Shown piece after piece: positions 1 through 12,061 of a stretch of 64,000 bases of DNA. Position 1 is the stretch's first letter. Each line of letters opens with the position of its first letter. Both the position numbers and the translations under genes were made by a program. The notes below the pieces were generated by a model. That model made no database searches and had not been told where the DNA came from. It saw nothing but the letters and a program-made list of their open reading frames with translations. Source of the stretch: Takakia lepidozioides (Eukaryota; Streptophyta; Takakiopsida; Takakiales; Takakiaceae); NCBI GenBank assembly GCA_030704615.1, contig CM060733.1, positions 1-64,000 on the forward strand. Direction: 5' to 3'.

Positions 1-2480
1 CTCATGCTTTTCTTGCAAATTGTATGTTGTCTCTCCTTTGTGGGCTTTCTGCGGGACGTTATAAAGTACATTTCATTGCATTTGAATCTTTGATTGATCA
101 AGGAAGTAATGCGCATTTTGGAGGTTTGCAGCTCTCCAGGACAGCTTCTGCACTGCTGATCGTTCTGAGAAGTGGCAGCGATGGTCCCCATCATTAGTTT
201 CAGAAGGGAGTGGAGGCTCCAGTCCTCTATGTTGAGCGAAGAAGATGGCAGAATCAGTCTCAATAACGCTAGGCAAACGCCTGGTTTGAAGTCAGGCACT
301 ATAACTCTTCAAGGGTCTTATTCCCGTGGATACAGATGGGTCACGACCCTCACCTGGACGAAGATCAACAGACCTTAAATCTGGACGCCAATGCAGTCAT
401 TGCCGTTGATGGTCATTCCGAGTTCTTTTCAGAACCCCTGCAAGTATGTTTGCCTCTATCTGTACTTCTTTCTCGTATGTATGGCTCGTACAGCAGATTA
501 CGTAAGTTTTTCCTTATCTGGTTATCTGTAGTTACTCCTGATGAATGAATGAGTTCTCTTTGTTTCCTTTCCCTGCAATATCCTGCAGGTAGGCATCACC
601 CAGGGTAATTCTCTAGAATGTATTTCTAGCTAATCAGGCTGCTCATAGAGCTGTCGAGCAGTCTGATAAGAGCCAGCGTATGGCAGCGTCCAATTTATAT
701 TCCTAGTCATTTTGTTGGTTGATAGATTGCTGCGGGCAGCGCCTCCTACCCTCAGAGAATGGCTGAAGAAAAAGTTGCCGGATCATGTTCTATGGTTTTG
801 AGTTGCCATTTTGTTGAGCTTGCTGCATTGCACTGCTTCTTGGAAATGTCTGGCCGTGAACCTTTGTGGGCACTTTTCGTGCAAGGTCAGAGGGCAAGCC
901 CTTCTGAATCTCTTGAAGCGCAGTGGTCGGTCAGATTGCGGCAGATGATGGCAGGTTTAAAGTGTTGTGTGGCCTGAAACCCTAACTCTAAACCGTCATT
1001 TTGGTAGTTCACTTGTGAGTGATTGCCGTCCTGCGCATCCACTTCTATTTTTATTGTGAGGGAGAGGGAGTCTTCCTTGTGTCTCTGGAGCTCTCTTGGA
1101 TTTTTTGCATCCATAACCATAACCGCAACAGTTTTGGACAGGCTCAATGGCATCCCAAGAGTATGTACAGGGTTAGGGTTTCAAATCTTCATCTGATTTT
1201 TGTTACGTCTCTTGCTTCTTGGTTGAACGGTGTTGTGTCTGTCTTCGCAGGCTACTTTCTTTGTGGGATTGTTGGTTATGGAAACCATGGTTGATGGTTT
1301 AGGGTGTCAGATAGTGCGTCAAGGAGGGAGTCTGGTGAGTGTAAGTTTGTAGGGTTTGCTACCAATGTGTGAAGAATGAGTTTCTGTTCTCTCTTCAGTA
1401 CTTTGATGCATGTGACCTGCGAATCAGTAGTGTTGTTCAAACCTTTACGATTTCTTGAGTACCATCTTCAGAAGATAGAAAGCTCTAGCCGAAATTGTGC
1501 GCATGTTTTGAGCTGTTAATTGGTCGATGACAGAATGTGGTTGTTGGTGACTTATGTGAGTTAACCAAAACCGCCTTGGCTGCAGAACCTTCTGTGACAG
1601 AGTTCACCCATTAGCTAGGGTGTCAGATAGTGCGTCATGGGAGAGTCTGGTGAATGTCGATGGGTTGCCTAGGGCAGTCTGAGCCCGTTTGTTTTTATGT
1701 CTGCAATTCTGATGATGGGCAGGCACATTTGAATTCTCGCAAGACAATTGGGCAGTTGATTGTTGAACCTGCTGCAGTTGCTGATTTGTTCAATGATTCG
1801 TTCAATGCGTAGCTTGGAGTCAAGTGTTTGCAATTTTTTTGGTTTCTTGGCTGCGTTGTGCACTCAGGGTTTCAACAGCTTCTCCAATCCCGTGTGTGAT
1901 CCTGTGTACGGTTGATACATGCAGTTTATTCATTCGATAGATCCATGTTAACAAGTAAAATATGAGGGGGGTCCTTTGAAAGACACGGTTGTTTGTTAGG
2001 ACAGGGTATTTCAAACTGAATCTAGTATCTTGAGATATTTGCATATTTTTAGCATTACAAGCAGCTTCTTGGTAGCGTTTATGGTTTGTTTTTTTTCGTT
2101 ATGTTTTTTGCTTTGAACCCTCTGAAGCTGCTGGTATGTTATCAATAGTACAGTGATTGCTGTCCTTACACCCTCTTCTATTTTTATTCCAAGTCGTTTT
2201 GTTGGTTGATACTTGTGGTTTATTCTTTTGTAGCACCCCCAGCAGGTAACAGGGTTTGCACTTGAAGGTTTCCAGACCTAAAGGACTATTATTTTCTTAA
2301 GGTGGGTCAGATTGCGGCAGATGAGGGCAGGTTTAAAGTGTTCTGCGTTTTGTCTTCTTTTCTCTTCGGTGTGTTACGTTTTCCCAGTCTATATACATTG
2401 TCTATCACTGTTGTGGTTCTTGCCAAGATCCAGGTAGGGTACATGTATTGGTTGTGCAATTGTTGGTCTTATGATGATTG
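1..2480. repeat. Non-coding stretch with imperfect direct repeats
   Basis: I see no convincing gene here; open frames are all under 100 codons and overlap each other. The stretch holds dispersed imperfect direct repeats. A block with GGTCAGATTGCGGCAGATGA near 930-985 recurs at 2304-2347. A block containing GTGTCAGATAGTGCGTCA near 1300-1340 recurs at 1618-1657. A block with TTTTGTTGGTTGATA near 708-725 recurs near 2200. This suggests a decayed repeat or the untranslated and intronic 5' part of the gene that starts at 3231; I cannot tell which. Confidence 0.4.
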
Positions 2481-2486
2481 GCTGTA

Positions 2487-2890
2487 AGGCCAACCATAAT
2501 CTTTTGTCATTACGACCATGGTGGGTTAAGTTTATGTCACTGTACAACTTCTCCCAGTAAAGCCTCTTCTGATCCCTTACAAGCTGATTGACCTCTTTAC
2601 GCAGTTGGTAGTATCTAGACCAGAGCATTTTTTCATCTTTGATATTACAGCAGTCCTTATAGAGCGCCTGCCTCTCAGCAATCTTGAGCTTGACTCATGG
2701 GTCCACCAATTTACTGCTCTACCACAGATAATTAGTTTCCTTCCATGACTCTATTAGCAGCAGAAGTGGCGAAGCTCTCCCAAGAATCTACAGCACCTTC
2801 TACCTCCCTCCTTGTATCACCATGGGCAAGAGGAGAGATCTTGAAGTGACTGTGTAAAGTGTGGGAGGGCCTCTTTCAAGGCCCTCTGTG
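2487..2890 (-). mobile_element. LINE fragment (endonuclease-RT linker), antisense
   Basis: Read on the minus strand, this encodes a peptide (RYYQLRKEVNQLVRDQKRLY and following residues) that closely matches the linker after the endonuclease domain of the LINE at 33.6-34.0 kb (RYYQLRKDINQLVRSQKKLY). The match extends upstream through the equivalents of the ERAVDSWESF and LQEALPHF stretches. Both LINE ends are missing, so it is a short isolated scrap. It shows that the family has more than one copy in the neighbourhood. Confidence 0.8.
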
Positions 2891-3230
2891 ATGGGTGGAG
2901 TCTGACATATATGCAGTGGGAGAGAGATTTGGTTTAGGGTTACAGGATGCTGCCATACAACAGCAGTTTCATCAGTAATTCCATGGTAAGAGTTTGGATG
3001 AATGCAGATCTTTTGAAATTTGACAAAATCTGACATATTTGCAGGGGGAGAGAGATCTGCGAAGAGATTGAAAACCTCTGGAAACGGGTTTTCAGGTAGA
3101 GCTACTCTGTTACTTGGCCTTCCCTTCCATGTTCCCCTTCTCTTTGCATTTTCTTTGGTCATAGGCTTTGTTGGTGTATCTTTTGTATTGTTCAATTATT
3201 TGCAAGATAGGATGCTCTTATTTTTGATAC

Positions 3231-5324
3231 ATGGATCTGTCAGGAGTGACGGAAAGTGTGTGGGTTTTGCTTACAGAATCAGTGAAGGTGGTTATGCAAG
3301 AATGGAAATTGAAATTTTCTGGGTTTTTGGACACGTTCAAAAAGATGGGGTGCAATTTGTCTATACAGAACGGTGTGCCACTTGACCACCGTGGTTATCC
3401 AAGCATTTTACTGGATAAATTAACTGCTCGTTGGACTGAAGATGTTGGTGATTTGTGGGAACGAGCGAATGATGGCTCGACTGGTGTTGTGCCAGTTGTT
3501 GGAGTGAGTGGGAGTGGGAAAACTCGGTTTCTTTACGAGCTGCTTGCAGAGAAGTGGGGTTTTTTTTGGACAGCTAAAACCAAAGGAAACGGTGGGTCAG
3601 ATGATGTCGCCTCTGTGAGTTCTCACGAGATAGAGGTCGATAAGGCAATGAATCACAGGAATGTGCTGAAACGTATGAGGTGTGCCATTCTTTCAAGGTT
3701 GTTAATCTTGGAATTTTGTCACCAAGAAATTCCTGATTTGAGTCCTCTGCAATGGCTCATGCTCCAGGTGCAATTCCGTGCTTTCCTTGGTGCAGATCGT
3801 AACGATCTATATGATGTGCTTACTCTGAAACTTTTTAACGTGGTTACTTCCCTGGAAGATTCAGAGGGGCTAAATGCTAGGATAGAAAAACTGTGGACGG
3901 ATTTAGAGGGGAAGGTTGGCACTTTCACTGTAGTTCTGGATGAAGCGCAGGTGTTGGGAAGGAAAAATGTAAATGACTATGAATCCCCTGAGACGAAAGA
4001 GCTAAGGTCCATTTTTTCTCCGTTGATCAAAGCCCTAGTGGGGCCATCTACGGCGTTGCCAAAGCAGAAAGTATTTGTTGCTGGTACAGGTGTCAGCTTT
4101 TTGAAGCTGGAAGCGGACATAGGTTCGCTGATTGCAAAAGAAGGGGGTGGTGGCCCGGTTCAATTTTCTTCTGCTCCATTTTCTTCATGGACAGATGTGC
4201 GTCAGGTTCTGAAATTCTGCAGCGAGTACCTGAAGCTAGAGGATGATCATATGGAGGACAATGCCCAGTATCTGCTGGAAAAGTTCAGAGGCCGTCGAAG
4301 GTGTTTGGTAAGTTGTGTCGAGCGCCTTCTGAGGAAGGCTGGAGGAAGATGGGATATAACGGTAGTAGACAACTATTTCAAGGAGATCACAAGCAACACC
4401 AATGACAGCACTTCCATTTATTATGCTGTGAGCGCTCTGTGTGGAGCAAAAGGCACATTTGTCCTGAAAGAAGAATCATTCAATGGTGCTTCCTTGGTGC
4501 AAAGAATAGGAACCTCCTTTGCCTATGCAGGGAGGGGAGAACATACCGTTTCAACGGACGGAGATATGACTTTGCTCGAGTGTGGCCTTGGACAGCTACA
4601 CCATTCAACAGGTTCCCAATTCACTTTCTCTATAGTCGAACCGACAGTCCATCATAGCATCATGAACTATTTGACGATCAACCATTCATTTGAGAAATCG
4701 CTTAAAGACTACATGGTTGATTGCAAGGATGATCCCAGTGCAATGGGTAGGGCATGGGAGAAACTTTTCACAGTTCATGTGGCCAAGCTGTTTGACGGCA
4801 CAAAATTGTTGGCCGATATGTGCTGTTTCAAGGATGCAACCCTGCCTCCAAAATTCGCAAGGGACAAGCCAACGATTACCGGTGAAGGTGAAGGAGTGTG
4901 GAGGGAGTCATATAGGATCCACACCGTAAGTAAATTTCTTGATGCTGAAGAGAAATCTCGTCCGCCATGCCTCATTTTTGACGACAGATCTGGAGCTGAT
5001 GTTCTTTTTGTTGTGAGACTTGGGAATTTGAAGATTCCTGTCTTCTGTCAACTGAAGCTGCGATCTGAGGTGCAGTGGGCTAGAGCAGTGGCAACTACAG
5101 ATCCGGAACAGATGTACAAGAATAGTTCCGAGTCCAAAACGAGGGTGCTTGCCGCATGCAAAGATGGTTGCATCAGCTTGGTAGTTGCCTATCCTGCAAA
5201 GAAGCCAGCTAAACTCCAATCTGAATGCCAAGATAATCGTTTAATTGGCTATATTGGACAGGTAGAAGCGGAGGATTTGTTTGACCGCGTGTTATGTGAT
5301 TTCTTACGTTCTATCAAGGAGTGA
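3231..5324 (+). CDS. Crinkler-RHS-like P-loop NTPase with C-terminal nuclease-like domain
   Basis: An intact 697-codon frame. A Walker A loop (GVSGSGKT, residues 91-98), a Walker B strand (VVLDEAQ, about 234-240) and a sensor-like strand (VFVAGTG, about 281-287) define a STAND/AAA-type P-loop NTPase. The C-terminal part has SGADVLF (D590) followed by FCQLKL (Q607, K609), the spacing expected of a restriction-endonuclease-like D...(E/Q)xK core. This NTPase plus nuclease layout is that of the Crinkler-RHS superfamily, known from oomycetes, chytrids, trypanosomes and some plants. I see no secretion signal or LxLFLAK-type header. A TGA lies in frame just upstream at 3225-3227, so 3231 is the first usable ATG unless a 5' exon is spliced in; an AG acceptor context occurs near 3044. 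Its cellular role is unknown; nuclear action is usual for the family. It is the only long undamaged host-type gene in the first 25 kb. Confidence 0.75.
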   Translation: MDLSGVTESVWVLLTESVKVVMQEWKLKFSGFLDTFKKMGCNLSIQNGVPLDHRGYPSILLDKLTARWTEDVGDLWERANDGSTGVVPVVGVSGSGKTRFLYELLAEKWGFFWTAKTKGNGGSDDVASVSSHEIEVDKAMNHRNVLKRMRCAILSRLLILEFCHQEIPDLSPLQWLMLQVQFRAFLGADRNDLYDVLTLKLFNVVTSLEDSEGLNARIEKLWTDLEGKVGTFTVVLDEAQVLGRKNVNDYESPETKELRSIFSPLIKALVGPSTALPKQKVFVAGTGVSFLKLEADIGSLIAKEGGGGPVQFSSAPFSSWTDVRQVLKFCSEYLKLEDDHMEDNAQYLLEKFRGRRRCLVSCVERLLRKAGGRWDITVVDNYFKEITSNTNDSTSIYYAVSALCGAKGTFVLKEESFNGASLVQRIGTSFAYAGRGEHTVSTDGDMTLLECGLGQLHHSTGSQFTFSIVEPTVHHSIMNYLTINHSFEKSLKDYMVDCKDDPSAMGRAWEKLFTVHVAKLFDGTKLLADMCCFKDATLPPKFARDKPTITGEGEGVWRESYRIHTVSKFLDAEEKSRPPCLIFDDRSGADVLFVVRLGNLKIPVFCQLKLRSEVQWARAVATTDPEQMYKNSSESKTRVLAACKDGCISLVVAYPAKKPAKLQSECQDNRLIGYIGQVEAEDLFDRVLCDFLRSIKE

Positions 5325-5970
5325 CGGGGACAAATTTTGTGATGGCTCATGGAGTATTGAGAAGGTGAGATTCATTGGGATACTGGCTCTATTTTTTGTG
5401 TTTGGTGACATTTCTATATTCTCTTGTTGCTGTCACACCTTTCCACGCTATAGAAGTATACTACTAAGTTAGACTGCTTCTGTATTCAACCATGGACCAA
5501 CTTCAAGAACCTGTGAAAAAGGGACACAAATTAATGACAAGTATGTTTTCATGAACCAATCAATGAGTTCATCAGCTTTGTGTTACACTGCATGATACGA
5601 TGGTGTGACATGTTTGCAGGATATTCCAGAATAATTTTGTTTCCAGGGGAGTCGGCAGGTCAATTGGTTCAACACCAAGGCGTGGTTGTGTGTTGTAGTG
5701 CACTGGGCATCAGGTGCCATTGCGAATTGAGATTAGGTGTGAATATTCTTGAAGTTGTGTTTTGGCTACACTTGGCGGTGAGTCAAGTGAACCAAATAGC
5801 GTTAAGATAGACTTCTACTAGGAGTTGTAGACCAGAGTTTTTCATATCATTGGAAGATGTGCAGGCACTCTGAGTATCAGATTCCTTGTGTGTGCCGACG
5901 GTGGCTTCTATGCAGTGATTTCCGTGATCACTTTTGATTTTTTGTGATTTACCATTCGGAAATTAAAAAC
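5325..5970. other. 3' flank of the Crinkler-like gene, no gene seen
   Basis: AT-rich sequence between the Crinkler-like gene and a SINE. It probably includes the 3' UTR. I see no RNA gene or coding frame that I can support. Confidence 0.4.
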
Positions 5971-5975
5971 CAACA

Positions 5976-6165
5976 GTCGGTAGCTCAGTTGGCTAAGTGC
6001 ACTAAGTGCGACCGAGGCGATTCTGGGGTCAAATCTTGCTACTGACGGGTGTGGCATACTCTTCTCCCCGGTTCCTGGTCCTGGCGGAAAGAGGTTATTT
6101 TCTCCTCTCACTGTTAAGGGGCCTGATTTGTGAGCTGTCGCCCCCCAGGTGTTCCCCTTTTTTTA
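5976..6165 (+). mobile_element. tRNA-derived SINE
   Basis: A near-canonical RNA polymerase III box A (TAGCTCAGTTGG, 5981-5992) is followed about 33 bp later by a box B-like stretch (GGGGTCAAATCT, 6025-6036), the spacing of a tRNA gene. The rest does not fold as a complete tRNA and runs into a CT-rich body and a T/A-rich tail near 6155-6170. This head-body-tail structure indicates a SINE and not a functional tRNA gene. Confidence 0.7.
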
Positions 6166-6169
6166 AGAA

Positions 6170-7477
6170 AAAACAATAAAGTAAAATAAAATAAAAGAAT
6201 AAATACAAATACGTGAAGAATACAAATATATGAAGAGGTACAAATACATGAAGAAATCAAAAGTGCTTTTTATTTCGGAACAAAGGGAGTAAAAGATGAA
6301 AACCATTATTTAGAGTTCACCTTATTTGTGTCACTATGCACTAGTAATGTACAAGTCAAAAAATTTAATGTAAGACATTGATATATAGTGACCTACAAAG
6401 TTGCACAACATTTTGGAGCGGGGCTGCATGCAGGGGTGGGCTGCCCTTCAATTTTCTTAGAGCCCAGCTAAACCGGCAAATCGCAGATCTCATAATGGGG
6501 CACCGCCACCTCGTGCATGTCAGGAAACGGGCCCTCCACTTGCTGACTGGAGAATGTCTGTCTCTGCGTTGCAAGGGAAACTCCGCTTCAAGGTTTTTAG
6601 TCGGTGCTCTTCTTTCCAATTCCATACCACTTGCAATCTTTACGTTCCTCTCCTGTTTTTCATTTGTTTTTGTTTTGATTCTCCACTGCAATCACACGCC
6701 ACATTTTCATGTATTTTGTTTCTGTCACCCCAACATTTCCTCTCCAAGCATTTATTGCTCAATTCCCCGTCTCCGATTGCATAGGGGTTCTTGCAACCCT
6801 AGCTGTCCGTGCATAGGGCCATGGAGGAGGAGGATGCGGATCTTGATTGTGGCTTTCGTTTCGATCGTTGTTCGGGAAGCGCAAGCGGACCAGTCAAAGG
6901 CGGAGAGCGGCTGTGCTCGGCGACTTAGGCAGGAGTCCTCATATGCAGTATCACGCTCTGTCTCTCGTCCGTGAGGTATTCCACAATGGAAATCGTTCGA
7001 AAATTGAGCATAGTTTCCGATTTTGTGATTGAAGTGAAACCTAATTTTTTGTTGTTGTCAAAAGTAAGGTGATCGTACCAAAATAAGTGATATATTAATC
7101 ACTGGGCATAGTTACTACTATTAGAATGGTCAAGTTTTTGTATATTTTTGTTAGCAGATTAAAGTGGATTCCAATGCAGCAAAGAATGCGTGGATTCAAA
7201 AATCATAAGGTTTCGAAGTTTTTTGTTAGGTGACTTAGAACCAACGCAAGTTTTTATGTCAAGGTGGTGGACATTTTCAAAATTAATTTGTACTCATCGT
7301 GAAAGATTTTAGGTCTGAATTAAATACCTCTACCTTATTTAACCTTTAAGTTCCCAAACCCTTTTTTTTTTTAACTTTTTACCAATTTTTGGTACCCAGC
7401 TGCAGTAAATTGCCCCTAGAAACCTACCAAAAATCATCCAGAGATTCCAACCATATAGCAATGGGCCTAGCTCATTT
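6170..7477. other. Intergenic, AT-rich
   Basis: A/T-rich simple sequence (AAAATAAAATAAAAG-like) at 6170-6260, then a mixed stretch with open frames of up to 198 codons (6378-6974) that lack recognisable domains and have low-complexity composition, then AT-rich sequence. I support no gene here. Confidence 0.35.
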
Positions 7478-8600
7478 ATGCATGCAATACCAAAAATGAG
7501 CCGAGTCCATGAACACTTAGCTCAGTATTTAAGCACCTTGGAATTTCCCCCAGGATTGGATCGACATGCGCGACGAAGGCTTCGACTGCGCAACATGAAG
7601 TTTGCTCTTGTGGGAGGGCAATTTTATAGAAGGGGATTGGATAGACTCTTGAGCCGATGCGTCACCCCGGAGGAGGTTCCCCAGATTTTAGAGTCAGCCC
7701 ATGATAGCATGTGCGGAGGACGCTTTGCAGGGCGGCTCACAGTGCAAAAGGCTTTGAGGGTAGGATACTACTGGCCCTCCATGTTCAAAGATGCGCACAT
7801 GCATGTGCGAAAATGCGACTCTTGTCAAAGGTACGCCAAGCGAAATAACAGGCTCGGAATGCCATTAGTCCCACTCTCCCCCTTGCTCCGTTTGAGAAGT
7901 GGGGGATCGACTATGTAGGGGAAGTGCACCCTGCATCGAGTCGACAAAATCGCTACATCATTATAGCCACTAAGTATCTGACCAAGTGGGCAGAAGCCAA
8001 AGCGGTTAAGAGAGCCAACGCAAAGGTAACCGCCTCTTTGAATATATCATTTTCCGATTCGGATGCCCAAAAGAGATAGTGAGTGACAGAGGATCTCACT
8101 TCATCAACGACATCATCGAGGAAATGATGGTGGCATTCTCCATCAAGCATCACAATGCGACCCTTTATCATCCACAAACGAGTGGGCAGGTGGAGCGCGC
8201 CAACCAAACCCTGTGCAACATTCTCTCCAAGACAATCAGGGAGCACAAAAGGGATTGGGACACCAAGTTAATTTCGGCCTTGTGGGCATTTCGTACAACC
8301 CATAAGGTAACTACTCGACATACCCCCTTTTCATTGGTTTATGGGGTAGAGTTCATCATGCCAATCGAGACAGAAATCCCATCTCTACGATTGGCCATTA
8401 CCGAACGATTGGCGACAATCAGAGTCATTAAATGAACGACTCGAGATGTTGGAAGGACTGGATGAAATCCGGCAAGCAGCAGCTCAGCACATTGAGGCAG
8501 TTGCAACGGCGAAGGAAGGCTCACTTCGATGCTAAGCGCAAAAAGAGAATATTCGATCCATGGATTGTTTCTTTGGAGCCACCGACAACGCTACCCAGCA
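7478..8600 (+). pseudogene. Ty3/gypsy integrase remnant with frameshifts
   Basis: The first frame carries the HHCC zinc-binding region of a Ty3/gypsy integrase (AHDSMCGG, GYYWPSMFKDA, CDSCQRYAK). The catalytic core continues in other frames: the first Asp (WGIDYVGE, near 7893-7920), the second Asp (VSDRGSHF, near 8078-8101) and the Glu (SGQVERANQ, near 8180). Frame changes lie near 7885, near 8030 and again around 8430-8520, where the C-terminal KAHFDAKRKK stretch is out of frame. RT and RNase H are absent upstream, so only the 3' part of pol survives. The Asp-Asp-Glu residues are visible, but the protein cannot be made as it stands. Confidence 0.85.
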
Positions 8601-9883
8601 CACCTGAGAGGGTAGGGGCTTTGCACCGTGGCAATTGTGAGATTATACCGTTGGCCCAGACCTCAAATATCAGGTCCCAAAGAAAAAGTGAGAAAAAAAT
8701 TGGTTTGACCAAATTAAAACCTAGCTTTATCCAATTTTGCTTGCCCCAAGACCCACCATTTCCAAATCAAAAGTGGAGTGGCTATGACCCCATCAAATTG
8801 CAGGTCCAAGGGTTTAGGGTTTAGGGTTCAAGGTGGTCAACAAAGGCTTGCAAAGGTAACAAAAAGTAGAAAAAATATTGGAAAAAGACAAATTTTTTTA
8901 AGGGGGGCCGGTTCGGACCCAAATACAAATGCAATGGAAACCAAGACAAATGCATACAAAGTGCGCCTATCGTGCCTAAAGGGATGCTATAAGACTATTA
9001 TGTCTTATGCAAGGACTCCCGCCCTCACGAGATAAGGTTCTATAATTGAAGAATGAGGCACTTTCGCTCCAACCGTAAGCTTTTTTATGTTTGCTCCTCC
9101 TTGTTTAGCGACAAAAATCTTGCTCACTATGGGCAAGCATGCGCTCAAGGCACTCACAAACATAGGGTCAAGTCTCAACCCCTAGTTGGAAAACTTATAT
9201 GCCCCACCTTCAAAAAGAGGTTCGTACCTCTAAGGAAGAATGGGAGGGATTACCGCATAAGGTCATCGACAAGAAGGTTAGGTCGGCAGAGGCCTGCGCA
9301 TGCCCATAGTCCTCTGATCGCTCGAGATGAACTCGAGGGAGGATCAACCAAGTCCCTTCTCTCCGACCATCGGGCGTATGACAGGGAGAACTGTGTAGTC
9401 GGGGCTAAATTAGGCTCTATACGCCTATGCTTCGGAAAGGATAAAGGCCTCGGAAGTATCCAAGGGTTGGGATTCCCCTTGGAGCCAAGCACCCCTTCGA
9501 CCTTCGATCCAAGTTGCCCGGGCAGGCAAGGACTAGACTCTCAACTTCTCTAAGTGTGGCGACACAAAAAGAGTTAAGGTGTTTTATTCCAAACAAGTTT
9601 CGCTTGATTGCTCAAGCTCATAAGTGGAACACCAAGAGATGAAGTCCTAAGAGCCAAGCCTATCCTTATATACTAGAAAAGCACCTTCACTATGTGCAAA
9701 CAATATGGGATAATTCCCAAGGCAATAATAATGCCACTAAAGCAATAATTTAGCTTCCAAGTCAAGACTGCATTAATTAGTCAATGGTCCAAATTAATTG
9801 TTGGAACCCTTTGACTTTAACATCAATACTAAGGCTATCAAAGAGGCAAAATTAATAATGCTAGGGACATTTGCACTACAAAA
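8601..9883. other. Probable 3' remains of the gypsy element, no clear LTR
   Basis: Non-coding sequence. About two and a half copies of the plant-telomere heptamer (TTTAGGG) occur at 8810-8828. I searched by eye for a second copy of a terminal repeat to define an LTR and did not find one. Confidence 0.3.
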
Positions 9884-10872
9884 TCATCCTATCATTCTAG
9901 ATTTAACTAAGAATGAACTCAGCTCTCGCGGATTCCTCCAACAAATCATCGTTCGAGGAAAAAACCGAAGCTCCAGGACTTGCTGAAGCAACTCGTAGAG
10001 TCTAGGGTTTAGGATGGCCCCCAAGTTTAAAGCTCGAGTGTACGAAGAGTAGTCGAGCTTAAGAACAAGGGGGGCCTGTTTACCCTCTACTACGCGTTGC
10101 GTCTGTTGGTCGAGTAGAGCGGATCTGAGGTCGTAGGAGATCTTGGTGAAGCAACTCCAGATGAACGCCGCCGGATTACCTCGGGCTCGAAGACGTTTGT
10201 AAAACAAAAGTCGCAAATGGTTGAACCCTTGGATGGTGCTTTCTCGTATTACGTACCGTTGGAGCTCGCCGATAACGAAATCTTTCTTTTGGTGATGTGG
10301 ATGCCACGAGGACCAAGGCAAGTATTGATACTTGTTCTGGGCCTTTTGATGACATCTAATAGAAAGCCGTCGAGTTTGGATGAAGTCGTCTCCTTTGAAG
10401 AAGGTGATATCCAAGATGTCGGCGGACGTCGGGCTTATGGTGGTCATGATTTTGATGCCATCAAACATGGAACCGTAGTTCCGTAACTAGGACCGGAGGC
10501 TTTTTTCGGATCCTACCCAGATGCCAAAGTCGTCGTTGATATAGCAAGAGGGTTCTCTCCTTTGCGGAGCGACAACTCCTGGGCCTTGGTCTCAATTACA
10601 TTCCTCGTCCTCTTCCCCCTTCCCGATCTTCAATCATCACCGAATTCAACAATTTTGCTCGAAGCTTGAGGTTGCAAACGTTCTTCTCCGGCAAAGACAA
10701 CGATGAGGTTCTTCTTTGGTGCGTTCCGAATCCATCGTTTAATCCGCCAGTGGAATCTCAACCACTCGAGGCCATCATTCGAGAAGGTAATGATCTTTTG
10801 TCTAGCCGTTTGGATCGAATCGCCCGCAATGCACGACCTTGTCTGCCGAGACACTTGATCTTGCAAAAGCAA
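9884..10872 (-). pseudogene. Penelope-like (PLE) reverse transcriptase remnant
   Basis: On the minus strand the in-frame sequence REPSCYINDDFGIWVGSEKS (about 10558-10499) resembles the RT palm motif (YxDD plus FxIW) of Penelope-like elements. It is followed by a TAG at 10489-10487, then by LDITFFKGDDF and by SSWHPHHQKKDFVIGELQR, which match the thumb-side pattern of PLE RTs (LDLxIxK, then SxHPxxxKxxI). Farther upstream, KAQELSLRKGENPL is in another frame, and 10872-10630 may hold more of the same protein. I see no GIY-YIG endonuclease. A chloroplast or mitochondrial intron RT is less likely because the HP-K motif is typical of PLEs. The copy is dead. Confidence 0.5.
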
Positions 10873-10879
10873 TCAAACG

Positions 10880-12060
10880 GTTACTCTAACTTCCCTTCAC
10901 CTCTGCACAAATATTGGTTCTCTAATGTCCTACAAAATGCCATGAGGATAAACACCTAGACTCTTGGAGCGATGTCATTTGTTCTGAGAAACAGTTTTAG
11001 TTCCAGCATGGTACATGACTCATCCTTTCATCTTCCATAGAAAGAAGAAATCCAAAGGGAGGTCACTTCCAAATATTACCACTTGACGTGCAAAAAAATA
11101 TAGGGTGCCCAAAATTCTGAGAAAATAAAATTTAGAATATATTTATAGGGTACTAATATATTGGCGGCACCACATTTAAATTAATATAGGGTCCAAAATG
11201 AAGACGGATTCTTCAAAAAAATTAAAACTAATATAGTATGGAGATAAATTAAATGGACACGTGTCGATCAGTGACACGCAGCGGAGAGGGCGTAGACGCA
11301 TGTGCATAACAACCTTAGGCTTCCCTCTCTCATGTTGGCTGCAATTCATGGTGACATTGTGCTAGACAGACAGAAAAGAAAGGGTTGTGCGCTCAGTGGT
11401 GCAAGCATTGTGGCCCATAGGTTTTGAAGCTTGCAGGACGTGACAATGGAGAAGCGTAGATTGAGAGAGAAGGATGGCAACACAAACATGGCGGCCCATA
11501 GGTTTTGAGAGACATGGTGGATAGGCAGAATACAAAAAATGAGCAGAAAGATATGGAGCAGGTGGGAGGTCTCTTGACAACCAGTTGATTTCCTTAACAA
11601 ACCAGCCACAACAATCATGGTGCTTCTCAACTACTTCTCAAAATCTAGAGGGCATCTGAAATTCAAATATGATGTAACTGACAACAAGTGGATAAATATG
11701 AATTCGATTATTAGTTCAGTTACTATGAGATTTGATTTTGCTCAAAACCTTTATACTTTAAATATGCTGATGCATCTACTTTGGATAAATTTGTTTCTAG
11801 CAAATAAAAAATTCATTACCCCGTTTTTTTTTTTTTTTTAAATTCAGGTTAATATAGGGTGTCCAATATTTGTTATCTGCTATAAAATATAAATAATATA
11901 GCCTACAAGAAAATATGTCATATTACAAAATTATGTAATAATAGGGTGGCCAAAAATCCAGAAAATAAAATTAATACCCCCATAGAAAATGCCTATTTGC
12001 CTCAAGTGCCTAGGAAACTAGATAGGGAGTGACCTCCCCGAAAAGAAATCTCGGCCTCTG
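10880..12060. other. AT-rich non-coding stretch with short direct repeats
   Basis: The motif ATAGGGTGxCCAAAA followed by GAAAATAAAATT occurs near 11099-11130 and again at 11940-11972, with weaker ATAGGGT copies at 11148, 11195 and 11855. A 15-T run lies near 11826. I see no gene. Confidence 0.4.
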
Positions 12061-12061
12061 C

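Noticed and set aside
5976-6050. A functional tRNA gene
   Set aside because: Boxes A and B are present but acceptor and anticodon stems do not pair convincingly, and the sequence continues into a SINE body and tail.
6378-6974. A 198-codon frame as a gene
   Set aside because: No recognisable domain, Arg/Ser/Cys-rich in a shuffled manner, with overlapping frames of similar length.
8810-8828. Telomere-derived sequence (TTTAGGG repeats)
   Set aside because: Only about two and a half units; common by chance and as short interstitial motifs in plants.
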